Shown here piece by piece: positions 27,587-34,606 of a stretch of DNA of 64,000 nucleotides. Every line of letters starts with the position of its first letter. Within the stretch, counting starts at the first letter, position 1. Both the position numbers and the translations under genes were made by a program. This stretch comes from Pseudopontixanthobacter vadosimaris (GTDB lineage Bacteria; Pseudomonadota; Alphaproteobacteria; Sphingomonadales; Sphingomonadaceae): positions 142,954 through 206,953 of the forward strand of contig NZ_JABASZ010000037.1 in the NCBI RefSeq assembly GCF_012979275.1, read 5' to 3'. Under the pieces are notes generated by a model. That model saw only the letters and a list, made by a program, of their open reading frames with translations, was not told the origin of the DNA and made no database searches.

Positions 27587-27784
27587 TCAAAATGCGAATG
27601 AGCCTTGCGCAGGCGGTGCATCGGGGAAATGTTGTCCTTTTAGAACTTCGCAAACCCGTCCCGGATTTACGCCTACAAGCGCAGCAATCTGATGCTGATA
27701 AAGGCCCTGTCCATAGCGCAAAAACTTAATGTGGCTCGCCATAGCGGGGGTCACACGGTTGCTCGGTGTTCTTTTGGTAGCCAT
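27587..27784 (-). CDS. Small helix-turn-helix protein of the element
   Basis: The 65-residue protein contains SHIKFLRYGQGLYQHQIAAL followed by VGVNPGRVCEVLKG, a good helix-turn-helix pattern (short helix, turn at VG, recognition helix NPGRVCEVL), and a short Pro-rich tail. I start at ATG 27784, which has AAGG upstream; an ATG 48 bp further up would include a palindrome that looks like an operator. A role as element-encoded repressor is inferred. Confidence 0.65.
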   Translation of the reverse strand: MATKRTPSNRVTPAMASHIKFLRYGQGLYQHQIAALVGVNPGRVCEVLKGQHFPDAPPAQGSFAF

Positions 27785-27795
27785 TGTCGTTTCGC

Positions 27796-27807
27796 CTTTT
27801 GCAAAAG
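27796..27807. promoter_or_regulatory. 12-bp palindrome, candidate operator
   Basis: CTTTTGCAAAAG is a perfect palindrome 11 bp upstream of the HTH gene start. Its position suits autoregulation. No binding evidence exists. Confidence 0.4.
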
Positions 27808-27892
27808 CGACTGCGGCGCATTGACATCGCATGATTGAGACTCCAGAGAGCCATCAACTAGCTAGTCACCGCGCTGCAATCGCGGTTCCTGA

Positions 27893-27927
27893 AAGCCCCT
27901 GAGTGTTAGCGCACTTGGGGGCTTTTT
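27893..27927 (+). terminator. Hairpin terminator inside the element
   Basis: AAGCCCCTGAGTG pairs with CACTTGGGGGCTT (G-U/mismatch at two positions) around TTAGCG, followed by TTTCTTGG. It can stop rightward transcripts before they run antisense into the transposase gene; on the other strand it may also end the transposase message. Confidence 0.65.
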
Positions 27928-28004
27928 CTTGGTTAATCAGGAATCCCTAAGAGTCGAGTCTCGTTATGTTCCCCTTCCACGATTCGGTGGGGATAAACGG
28001 CGGA

Positions 28005-28964
28005 TTATGCACCGCGCTGCCAGTAACCAGCCCACTGGCGGCTAACCTTGGCTTCAAGCGCAGCACCCGTAAGCGTCATGGCCTGACTGCCATTATCCAC
28101 CCGGCGCATGTCCTCGCGCCATGCACACTCGCCAGCGTAGGCGTACAAGTACGGGCCCGCGATATGATGGTGCGTGCCGGTTTCCATGCGGCGCAAGCGG
28201 CTAAAATAGCTTTCGGCCTGGTTGGTGCAAACGCCCTTGTCCATGAACTGGACGGAGTGATTGACCCGGTGCGTATCCCAACCCGCGTGCAGCGCATCCC
28301 ATCCGGTGCCTTCATCAGCGTGGATGGTGGCCAGTGTACCGACATGATCGCGGACATGGGGAACGGCATCGCCCTCATTGGCGACCACAAAGGGAAGCGA
28401 ACGGCCGCCGCGCTCGCGCATGATGACAACGCACTGGCGCTTGCCTGAGCGGTTGAACGACAGGCGCCGGTCCTTGCGATCGGCCTTTTTGTTTTCGGGT
28501 TTCACATAGCCGCCGAAATAGCCGCCATCGATCTCGACCGTGCCATTGAGCTTCACCGTGCCGAATTCCTGCGCCATCGCTTCGCGCAGCTTGTGGAACA
28601 GCACGAAAGCCGTTTTGTATTGAACGTCCAGATCCCGCGAAGCCTGTAGGGCTGACAGCCCCTTGGCACCGTTCACGAACAGGACGATTGCGGCTAGCAG
28701 ATCGGTGAAGGACAGCTTGCGCGAGGCAAAGATCGTGCCGCTGGTGACGCTGTACTGGTGATAGCAGGCGGTGCACTTGTACTTGCGGCGGCTCTTGAGG
28801 AAATAGCTGTCTGCACAACCACAACGGGGGCACACGGCCTCGCCATCGGTATCGGGCCAGCGCATCTCGCAAAACAGGCCGTAAGCCGCGTCTTCACCCA
28901 TGCGATAAACCTTCGCGAGGGAGAGAGTGCGGGCTTTTGCCGAGAGTAGAAAATGCTGTGCCAT
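28005..28964 (-). CDS. IS1595-family (ISXO2-like) transposase
   Basis: The 319-residue transposase has an N-terminal zinc ribbon (Cys45, Cys48, Cys64, Cys67: CPRC and CTAC), then a DDE-type core with Asp146 (VEIDGGYFGG), Asp217 (IHADEGTGWD) and Asn248/Glu251 (NQAESYFSRL), and the conserved GTHHHI nearby. This fits the ISXO2-like/IS1595 family. A sigma-70-like promoter lies directly upstream, and an 8-bp inverted repeat covers the start codon, suggesting tight control. It is complete and probably active. It is divergent from the DUF6471 gene. Confidence 0.93.
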   Translation of the reverse strand: MAQHFLLSAKARTLSLAKVYRMGEDAAYGLFCEMRWPDTDGEAVCPRCGCADSYFLKSRRKYKCTACYHQYSVTSGTIFASRKLSFTDLLAAIVLFVNGAKGLSALQASRDLDVQYKTAFVLFHKLREAMAQEFGTVKLNGTVEIDGGYFGGYVKPENKKADRKDRRLSFNRSGKRQCVVIMRERGGRSLPFVVANEGDAVPHVRDHVGTLATIHADEGTGWDALHAGWDTHRVNHSVQFMDKGVCTNQAESYFSRLRRMETGTHHHIAGPYLYAYAGECAWREDMRRVDNGSQAMTLTGAALEAKVSRQWAGYWQRGA

Positions 28965-28991
28965 GTAACTGTTTCCGTTGCCTATGCATCG

Positions 28992-29020
28992 TTTATAGTT
29001 ACATCACGCACTCTTGTCAA
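28992..29020 (-). promoter_or_regulatory. Transposase promoter
   Basis: On the minus strand TTGACA (29015-29020), a 17-bp spacer and TATAAA (28992-28997) make a near-consensus sigma-70 promoter about 28 bp upstream of the transposase ATG. An inverted repeat (ATGTAACT at 28963-28970, AGTTACAT at 28997-29004) overlaps the -10 side and the start codon. Confidence 0.65.
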
Positions 29021-29042
29021 TGGCATATGTATCGCCTATGAT
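29014..29042 (+). promoter_or_regulatory. Divergent promoter for the DUF6471 gene
   Basis: TTGTCA (29014-29019), a 17-bp spacer and TATGAT (29037-29042) lie 26 bp before the DUF6471 start. Its -35 box overlaps the -35 box of the transposase promoter on the other strand, so the two promoters should compete. Confidence 0.6.
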
Positions 29043-29067
29043 GATAAAAACCATCAAAGGAGCGATC

Positions 29068-29304
29068 ATGTCGGCGGTTAAGGATAAGGAATGGGATGAC
29101 CGGGTGAAGGGCCTCTTAAAAGCCGAGCTTAAGCGTCGGAACGTCACCTATGCGGAGCTTGTTGGAAAGCTGGCGGATATAGGGGTGCACGATAGCGAGC
29201 CAAATATTCGTAACAAGATCAGTCGCGGAAAATTCACCGCGGTATTTCTGATCCAGTGCTTGGCGGCTATCGACTGTCAACTTCTTCATCTCCAGTCTGG
29301 TTGA
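29068..29304 (+). CDS. DUF6471 domain protein of the element
   Basis: The 78-residue protein (MSAVKDKEWDDRVKGLLKAE, then RRNVTYAELVGKLADIGVHD and IRNKISRGKFTAVFLIQCLAAI) matches DUF6471. The helical spacing VTYAELVGKLADIG...NIRNKISRGKF looks like a divergent helix-turn-helix, so a regulator of the divergent transposase is a reasonable inference. ATG 29068 has AAAGGAGC upstream. Proteins of this family are often found beside transposases. Its last 38 bp overlap a gene on the opposite strand. Confidence 0.75.
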   Translation: MSAVKDKEWDDRVKGLLKAELKRRNVTYAELVGKLADIGVHDSEPNIRNKISRGKFTAVFLIQCLAAIDCQLLHLQSG

Positions 29305-29911
29305 GAAAAGTAATGCCTGGAACAGACTTTATCTGGTCGAAATTGCTAGGGTGGACAAAGACGGTGACAGACAAAATATCGCCACCGCGAATCGATACAT
29401 CCTGAAACGGAATTACATTATTCAATACAAGCTCTGTCTTAGTCAGGATAAATTCGCAATTTCCAAAGCCAACTCCGTTTAAGTGACAGTTACGCAAGAA
29501 AAATATATTTGCGGGGCCGACAAGCTCACAATCAGTAAATTCTTTCCCCGCTACCGTTCGGGTTAGAGGATGAGCTATATCCTTAATAGATATTCTTTGA
29601 CGGTGAAAATCCTTCTCAAGAGGATTAATCGCATCGGTGGGGCGGTCAGCGCTCACGCGATTGATTAATTTGGCTTCCGCGAACCGCTTTTTTGAATAAC
29701 CGACGAGTGCAAAGATGGCCGCTGCGCAGAGCGCCCCCACTAGCGCGGCTGTGAACCAGCCATAAGGGCCGAAGCGATCAATCAGTGCAACGCCGGATGA
29801 AAACCACCCGCTCAATACGCCGGCAGTCAAGATACCTGTCCCGCGAGCAAGTTGCCAAAGGGCAATCCGCGATTCAAGCCGGTCAACGAGTTTCTGTAGC
29901 CGCTCCCACAT
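29267..29911 (-). CDS. Passenger membrane protein, two helices plus beta-solenoid-like domain
   Basis: The 214-residue protein has an amphipathic start (MWERLQKLVDRLESRIALWQ), two membrane helices (about 25-47 and 51-70) and a soluble C-terminal domain. That domain has short repeated strands with regularly spaced Cys/Phe (FTDCELVGPANIFFLRNCHL, then GVGFGNCEFILTKTELVLNN), reminiscent of pentapeptide-like or beta-helix folds. I do not recognise a named family. The gene is AT-richer than its surroundings and its 3' end is antisense to the DUF6471 gene. The remaining 150 bp to the right end (29912-30068) show no gene. Confidence 0.65.
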   Translation of the reverse strand: MWERLQKLVDRLESRIALWQLARGTGILTAGVLSGWFSSGVALIDRFGPYGWFTAALVGALCAAAIFALVGYSKKRFAEAKLINRVSADRPTDAINPLEKDFHRQRISIKDIAHPLTRTVAGKEFTDCELVGPANIFFLRNCHLNGVGFGNCEFILTKTELVLNNVIPFQDVSIRGGDILSVTVFVHPSNFDQIKSVPGITFLNQTGDEEVDSR

Positions 29912-30068
29912 ATTCCAGTACTTGCCCCATTCCGCTCAAAGTGTGGAGTCGGTTCATAGCGCGCTGTTTCGATATTGCTCAAATTCCATCTCCATTAGGA
30001 GCGGCATTCGCAGCGTTGTCACTTTCTCCGATATGTCCGCCAGCATAGGCGCTGGCACCCGTAATCGG

Positions 30069-30094
30069 TTTGGTGCGCTTGCTACATAATGCCG
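30069..30094 (-). repeat. Right terminal inverted repeat of the element
   Basis: Ends ...GCTTGCTACATAATGCCG and is the exact reverse complement of 26990-27015. Confidence 0.93.
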
Positions 30095-30102
30095 GAATTC
30101 CA
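30095..30102. repeat. Target-site duplication, right copy
   Basis: GAATTCCA, identical to 26982-26989. In the uninterrupted gene it encodes the PEFQ region following Walker B of ComM. Confidence 0.9.
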
Positions 30103-30694
30103 GCGCGCCGTGCTCGATTCGCTGCGCCAGCCGCTGGAAACCGGGCGGGTCGATGTCGCACGGGCGAATGCGCATGTCAGCTTTCCGGCGCGGGTGCAGC
30201 TCGTCGCCGCGATGAACCCTTGCCGCTGCGGCCACCTGGGCGATCCGGCGCTGGCCTGCAGCCGGGCGCCGAAATGTGCGGCCGATTACCAGAGCAAGGT
30301 GTCCGGCCCGATGCTCGACCGGATCGACCTCCATATCGAGGTGGACCCCGTCAGCGCTGCCGATCTCGCCCTGCCTCCGCCCGCAGAAGGCAGCGCCGAA
30401 GTGGCCGCGCGGGTGGCGGCGGCACGGGCGATCCAGACGGCACGCAGCGAGCAAAGCCGCGCCCGCACCAATGCCGAACTGGAGGGCGAGGCGCTGGAAC
30501 GCTTCGCCACGCCGGACGGTGATGCCCGTGCCCTGCTGATGCAGGCAGCGGAAAAGCTGCGCCTTTCCGCTCGCGGCTATACCCGTATCCTTCGCGTGGG
30601 GCGCACCATAGCCGACTTGGCGAAATCGGAGGAGGTCCGCCGCATCCATATCGCAGAAGCGCTGAGCTACCGCCGGCAACCACCCCGCGCGTGA
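30103..30694 (+). pseudogene. comM: comM, 3' fragment
   Basis: This piece continues the ComM frame after the element: RAVLDSLRQPLETGRVDVAR, FPARVQLVAAMNPCRCGHLGD, the Cys motif with CSRAPKC, DRIDLHIEVDPV, and the C-terminal Mg-chelatase helices ending YRRQPPRA. It includes the sensor and arginine-finger region missing from the 5' fragment. A short frame from 30089 could start inside the inverted repeat, but it would lack both Walker motifs. Sequence is otherwise undamaged, which supports a recent insertion. Confidence 0.93.
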
Positions 30695-30719
30695 ACCCCC
30701 GCTAAACACAGGAACGACA

Positions 30720-30854
30720 ATGAACCCGACCGATTTTGTCGCCCCCACCCGCAGAACAATCGCCCACACCCTGCCCAATGGGATTATCTTCGATCTGACG
30801 CCGGAACAATTCGCCCGGGACTGGGCGATCGGCCAGTTCTATTTTCATCTATAG
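30720..30854 (+). CDS. Small hypothetical protein (44 residues)
   Basis: ATG 30720 follows AGGAACGACA, a fair ribosome-binding site 25 bp after comM. The frame encodes a 44-residue peptide starting MNPTDFVAPTRRTIAHTLPN with a soluble, Asp/Pro-containing tail ending FYFHL. I do not recognise it. It may be the stub of a longer decayed gene, since no obvious gene fills the next 130 bp to 30984. Confidence 0.3.
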   Translation: MNPTDFVAPTRRTIAHTLPNGIIFDLTPEQFARDWAIGQFYFHL

Positions 30855-30984
30855 ACCGCTTACGCGATCTTGCGAAATCTGGGTGTGGCGCTCGGGAAAG
30901 CCGACTATGTCGCGCCTATGTTTCCTCATCTGAGGCTGGGAACGCTGCCGAAAGGCGTGGGCTGAGTTCCTCGACACAGGGCAT

Positions 30985-31302
30985 TCACTGCGCCACCTGT
31001 TCCCACCAATCGGCATAGGGGGTTTGGCGGATCATGTGGCGATTGTAGTCGGGGGCGCCATCCGTCCACCAGACCGGCCCTCTTTCACCGAGCGCCTCCT
31101 TGGCCGCCTGCACGCGTGCCCGCGCTTCGCCCGTCCTTGCAGTGTCTCCTGCGGCGGCACGCACGGTGCGGCGAGCTTCCATGAGCGCATCGACAAGCCG
31201 CTGCCGCTCCAAATCGGATAGCGCCGGGTTGCTGGCCCGCCAAAGCCGTCCCCGCACCACTATGTACCGCCCGTCCGGCGTTTGCGGAGGCGCGGTCGAC
31301 AC
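30985..31302 (-). CDS. Conserved hypothetical protein
   Basis: This 105-residue protein begins with TPDGRYIVVRGRLWRASNPA, has an Arg/Ala-rich helical centre and ends GPVWWTDGAPDYNRHMIRQT then PYADWWEQ. The pattern is conserved in alphaproteobacteria, where it is sometimes labelled with the unsupported name biopolymer transporter Tol. Function is unknown. It starts 2 bp after the HxlR regulator stop, so the two form an operon. Confidence 0.7.
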   Translation of the reverse strand: MSTAPPQTPDGRYIVVRGRLWRASNPALSDLERQRLVDALMEARRTVRAAAGDTARTGEARARVQAAKEALGERGPVWWTDGAPDYNRHMIRQTPYADWWEQVAQ

Positions 31303-31304
31303 GC

Positions 31305-31781
31305 TCAGGCTGCGTCATCCTTCACGCCGACTTGGCTGCGGTCGGCAAAGCGCAGGTCGCGATGCGTCAACAAGCGGCCATCATGCCCCAATATCGAGAC
31401 AGGGCCAACCGGCAGGCGGTCGCGATCGTCCACCAGAACGGGATTTTCGGGTACTCTCGTCCCGTATTTCTGCCCCCATTGCCGCAGGGCCAGCATGGCC
31501 GGCAGGAGGTCATGACCCTTCTCCGTCAGCCGGTATTCGACACGCCGCCGGTCATCGCGGCAAGGCTTGCGATCAAGGATGCCATGGTCGACCAGCTTGC
31601 CCAGGCGGTTGCTGAGTATGTTGCGCGCGATGCCCAGCTCGTTCAGGAAATCCTCGAAATGGTGTATGCGGTTGAAGCTGGCGCGCAGGATCATGAAGGA
31701 CCAGCGTTCGCCCATGACCTCGAGCGCGTCCGGCAGGCCGCAGGCCGTCAATTCACGTAGCGGTTCGCGCAATATTGCCAT
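31305..31781 (-). CDS. HxlR-family transcriptional regulator
   Basis: This 158-residue winged-helix regulator has the family core CGLPDALEVMGERWSFMILR, FEDFLNELGIARNILSNRLGKLVDHGILDR and RVEYRLTEKGHDLLPAMLAL. HxlR proteins commonly respond to aldehydes or redox signals; the ligand here is not evident. The target is probably its own operon with the downstream small gene. Confidence 0.88.
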   Translation of the reverse strand: MAILREPLRELTACGLPDALEVMGERWSFMILRASFNRIHHFEDFLNELGIARNILSNRLGKLVDHGILDRKPCRDDRRRVEYRLTEKGHDLLPAMLALRQWGQKYGTRVPENPVLVDDRDRLPVGPVSILGHDGRLLTHRDLRFADRSQVGVKDDAA

Positions 31782-31835
31782 CGGCCGTTCCTTTCGCGCT
31801 GACGTTAGCCCCCTCGGGGGCGAAGGCGCAATGAT

Positions 31836-32450
31836 TCAGACCAGCAGGCCCAGCGATATCAGTTCCGCCTCCAGCGCCGCAGCGTCGGTGAAATGATGCG
31901 CGTGCCAGCCTTCCAGCCGGGCCGCGGCGACATTGTCCTGGTTGTCGTCGATGAACAGCATCCGTTCGGGCGGGAATCCGAAGCGCCGGGCAGCAAGGCG
32001 GTAGATCGCCGGATCGGGCTTCACCAGCCGTTCCTGTCCCGACACGACGATGTCGCGGAACCTGTCCAGAACGGGTGTCGTCGGGCGGAACATGGCCCAG
32101 AAATCGGCGCCGAAATTGGTAATCGCGAACAGGGGGATGCCGCGCTCGTCCAGCCGGCGGACAAGGTCGTGCGTTCCGGCCACCGGACCGGGAAGGGTTT
32201 CAAGGAAACGCTCCGCATAGGCTTCGATAAGATGGGCATGTTCCGGGAAGTCGGCCTTGCGCTCGGCCACCATTTCGGCGATCGGCCGGCCGGAATCGTG
32301 CTGGAAATGCCAGCTTTCGGGCAAGACGTTCCCGAGGAAATATTCCAGCGCTTCCTCATCGTCGATCAGCTTGACGAAGAGCGCCCGCATTTCCCACTGC
32401 ACCAGCACGCGCCCGACATCGAACACCACTGCTTCGATAGGATCAGCCAT
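31836..32450 (-). CDS. HAD-superfamily hydrolase
   Basis: This 204-residue HAD phosphatase has motif I VVFDVGRVLVQW (the second Asp replaced by Gly, as in HAD-IA epoxide-hydrolase-like members), motif II AITNFG, motif III Lys in RLVKPDPAIY, and motif IV FIDDNQDNV. The sub-family includes the YihX/haloacid dehalogenase-like proteins. Substrate unknown. It stands alone, 54 bp upstream of hxlR-type gene start on the same strand. Confidence 0.85.
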   Translation of the reverse strand: MADPIEAVVFDVGRVLVQWEMRALFVKLIDDEEALEYFLGNVLPESWHFQHDSGRPIAEMVAERKADFPEHAHLIEAYAERFLETLPGPVAGTHDLVRRLDERGIPLFAITNFGADFWAMFRPTTPVLDRFRDIVVSGQERLVKPDPAIYRLAARRFGFPPERMLFIDDNQDNVAAARLEGWHAHHFTDAAALEAELISLGLLV

Positions 32451-32555
32451 CCGGGTATTCCTGCCTGTTGCTGCGCCCTCAATGGCAACGGCCCGCGCTC
32501 CTGTGCGGAGGCGAGCCGACTTGCCCCGTCCGGCCCGGGCCGGATCCAGCCGGGT

Positions 32556-32681
32556 TCAGCCCTGGCGGGCCTTGAAGCGGCGATTGGTCTTGTTGATGAC
32601 ATAGGTGCGGCCGCGGCGGCGGATCACGCGGCAGTCACGGTGACGGTTCTTCAGCGACTTGAGGCTGTTGCGGATTTTCAT
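32556..32681 (-). CDS. rpmJ: 50S ribosomal protein L36 (type B, YkgO-like)
   Basis: This 41-residue basic protein ([20 protein letters not shown], then [20 protein letters not shown]) is L36. Only one of the usual zinc-binding Cys residues is present (DCRVI), so it is the zinc-independent form also called YkgO. It was too short for simple frame lists and was found by reading the strand. Confidence 0.93.
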   Translation of the reverse strand: MKIRNSLKSLKNRHRDCRVIRRRGRTYVINKTNRRFKARQG

Positions 32682-32767
32682 GTCAGTTCCCGAAAAGATT
32701 GGCTGCGGAAGATACGCCTCCGTGCCGGAAATTCAAGGCGCGCACCTATGCGGGCAGCCGACGCGAG

Positions 32768-33799
32768 TCAACCATTGTCACCCTCGGCATTCCGCATTTC
32801 GGCGAGCTTCGTCTCCCACCCCAGCGCATGTGCGACGATGGTGGCGAGATCGTGATGCTGGGGTCGCCACGGCAACGTGGCACGGATGCGCGAGGGATCG
32901 GATATCAGCGAGGCGGGGTCGCCCGCACGGCGGGGCTCAAGTGTCCGGGTGATGGCGGCGCCGGTCACGCGGTCGACCGTGTCCAGCACCTCCCGCACCG
33001 AAAAGCCGCGGCCATAACCGCAATTCATCGTCAGCGAGCGTCCGGGGTCAGCGATCAGGGCCTCCAGCGCCAGCACATGGGCAACGGCCAGGTCGCTGAC
33101 GTGGATATAGTCGCGAACGCCGGTGCCGTCGGGCGTGTCGTAATCGCTGCCGAAGATGGCCACGCTGTCGCGCTTGCCCGCAGCGGCCTCCACCGCCACC
33201 TTGATGAGGTGCGTTGCGCCTGCCGTCGACTGCCCGCTCCGCATCTGCGGATCGGCACCCGCCACGTTGAAATAGCGCAGCGCGGCGTAATTCATCGGGT
33301 GCGCCGCCGCCACGTCGGCCAGCATCCGTTCCGTCATCAGTTTCGACCAGCCATAGGGGTTGATCGGAACCTTCGGCGCATCCTCGCTCACGGGCGAGAT
33401 TTCCGGCACCCCGTAAGTCGCCGCCGTGCTGGAAAAGATGAAATGCGGAACGCCCGCCTCGATTGCCGCCGCGATCAGCGCGCGGCTGGCGGCGGTGTTG
33501 TTGGCGTAATATTTCAGCGGGTCCGCGACCGATTCGGGCACCACGACGCTACCGGCGAAATGCATGATCGCCCGCGTTCCCCGTTCCGACACGATGCGCG
33601 CGACCAGATCGGCGTCGGACACGTCGCCTTCGTAGAAAGGCACATCGTCCGGCACGGCGAAGCGGAAGCCGGTCACCAGATTGTCCAGCACCGCCACCGG
33701 CCAGCCGGCATCGCGCAGGGCCAGCACGGCATGGCTGCCGATATAGCCCGCGCCGCCGGTGACGAGGACGGGGCATTCGGTTTGCAAGTTCCTGTTCAT
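32768..33799 (-). CDS. galE: UDP-glucose 4-epimerase
   Basis: GalE interconverts UDP-glucose and UDP-galactose for polysaccharide synthesis. The 343-residue short-chain reductase has NAD motif VTGGAGYIGSHAVLAL, catalytic Ser-Ser-Thr (FSSTAATYG), YxxxK in PYGWSKLMTE, and the family block RYFNVAGADP, GVRDYIHVSDLA. It is divergent from the DUF4136-like lipoprotein gene. Confidence 0.93.
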   Translation of the reverse strand: MNRNLQTECPVLVTGGAGYIGSHAVLALRDAGWPVAVLDNLVTGFRFAVPDDVPFYEGDVSDADLVARIVSERGTRAIMHFAGSVVVPESVADPLKYYANNTAASRALIAAAIEAGVPHFIFSSTAATYGVPEISPVSEDAPKVPINPYGWSKLMTERMLADVAAAHPMNYAALRYFNVAGADPQMRSGQSTAGATHLIKVAVEAAAGKRDSVAIFGSDYDTPDGTGVRDYIHVSDLAVAHVLALEALIADPGRSLTMNCGYGRGFSVREVLDTVDRVTGAAITRTLEPRRAGDPASLISDPSRIRATLPWRPQHHDLATIVAHALGWETKLAEMRNAEGDNG

Positions 33800-33931
33800 G
33801 GGCTGGCGCTATCACGAAATGAAAGCCGCCATAACAGCAATTCGGCGCCTTCGCTTCCGGAAAAGGCGTATAATGCAACCGGGCAACGGTTGAGGCGTTG
33901 TAATTCCGACACTCGTCAGAGGATGCCAGTC

Positions 33932-34606
33932 ATGAAGAAACTTACGAAGCTTGTCCTTGCCACTGCGGCAGCCACCTCGCTAGCAGCCTGCGCCACCGCG
34001 CCCGGGCCGGTGGAGGTCACGCGGTTCCACGAACCGGCCAGACTGGCACAGCTGGGGAATGGCACCATCCATATCGAAAGCGCGCCTGCCTTCGGCAACG
34101 ATGTTCCAGGCACCGGCCCGGAATTCGGCTGGGACGATGACGGGCTGAACAGGCCGGCGACCGGCGGGCTGGAACTTTCGCTGTACAAGGCCGCGGTGGC
34201 CGAGGAACTGCGCCGCCTGGGCTATCGCGAGGTCGCCCTTGGCGCGGCCGGACAAGTGGCCGAAGTGCGCCTCGACCGCCAGATCATCGGCCGAGGGCAG
34301 CGCCGGGGGCCGGTGAGCGTCGGGGTCGGCGGCGGGACCGGAGGCTACCGATCGGGAATCGGCGTGGGCCTCGGCTTCAATCTCGGCGGCGGCGGCAGCG
34401 GCGATGAAATGCTGACACAGCTGGGGGTGACCATTCGCGATCGGTCCAGCGGCGAGCCCATCTGGGAAGGCCGCGCCGAATTTGCGGTTGACCCGGACTC
34501 GCCGCTCGCACAGGCGAATGCCAATGCCGCCACGGTCGCGAACGCCCTGTTCCGCGAATTTCCCGGCGTCAGCGGCGAAACCGTGGAAGTAAAGGTAGAC
34601 AGGTGA
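33932..34606 (+). CDS. DUF4136-like lipoprotein
   Basis: This 224-residue lipoprotein (signal [20 protein letters not shown], Cys near residue 20) resembles the DUF4136 protein at 5237: [24 protein letters not shown], a long Gly-rich loop ([20 protein letters not shown]), and a closing [18 protein letters not shown]. Function unknown. ATG 33932 has AGAGGA upstream. Its stop overlaps the next gene's GTG start (GTGA), so it is translationally coupled to an M14 peptidase. Confidence 0.8.
   Translation: MKKLTKLVLATAAATSLAACATAPGPVEVTRFHEPARLAQLGNGTIHIESAPAFGNDVPGTGPEFGWDDDGLNRPATGGLELSLYKAAVAEELRRLGYREVALGAAGQVAEVRLDRQIIGRGQRRGPVSVGVGGGTGGYRSGIGVGLGFNLGGGGSGDEMLTQLGVTIRDRSSGEPIWEGRAEFAVDPDSPLAQANANAATVANALFREFPGVSGETVEVKVDR

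Larger units (their letters stand above)
26990..30094. mobile_element. IS1595-family transposon with passenger genes, inserted in comM
   Basis: The 3105-bp element is bounded by perfect 26-bp inverted repeats and an 8-bp duplication (GAATTCCA). It carries an ISXO2-like transposase, a DUF6471 protein, a small HTH protein, a 144-residue coiled-coil/winged-helix-like protein, a two-helix membrane protein and possibly a 26-residue membrane peptide. Removing it together with one duplication copy rejoins comM in frame (917 + 592 = 1509 bp, 503 codons). The intact ends, promoters and transposase suggest a recent, still mobile insertion. Known: some IS1595 subgroups carry passenger genes. The right third is visibly more AT-rich than the host DNA. 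Confidence 0.92.

Noticed and set aside
30089..30694. Independent gene starting inside the right inverted repeat
   Set aside because: It is the 3' part of comM; the apparent ATG comes from the element end.
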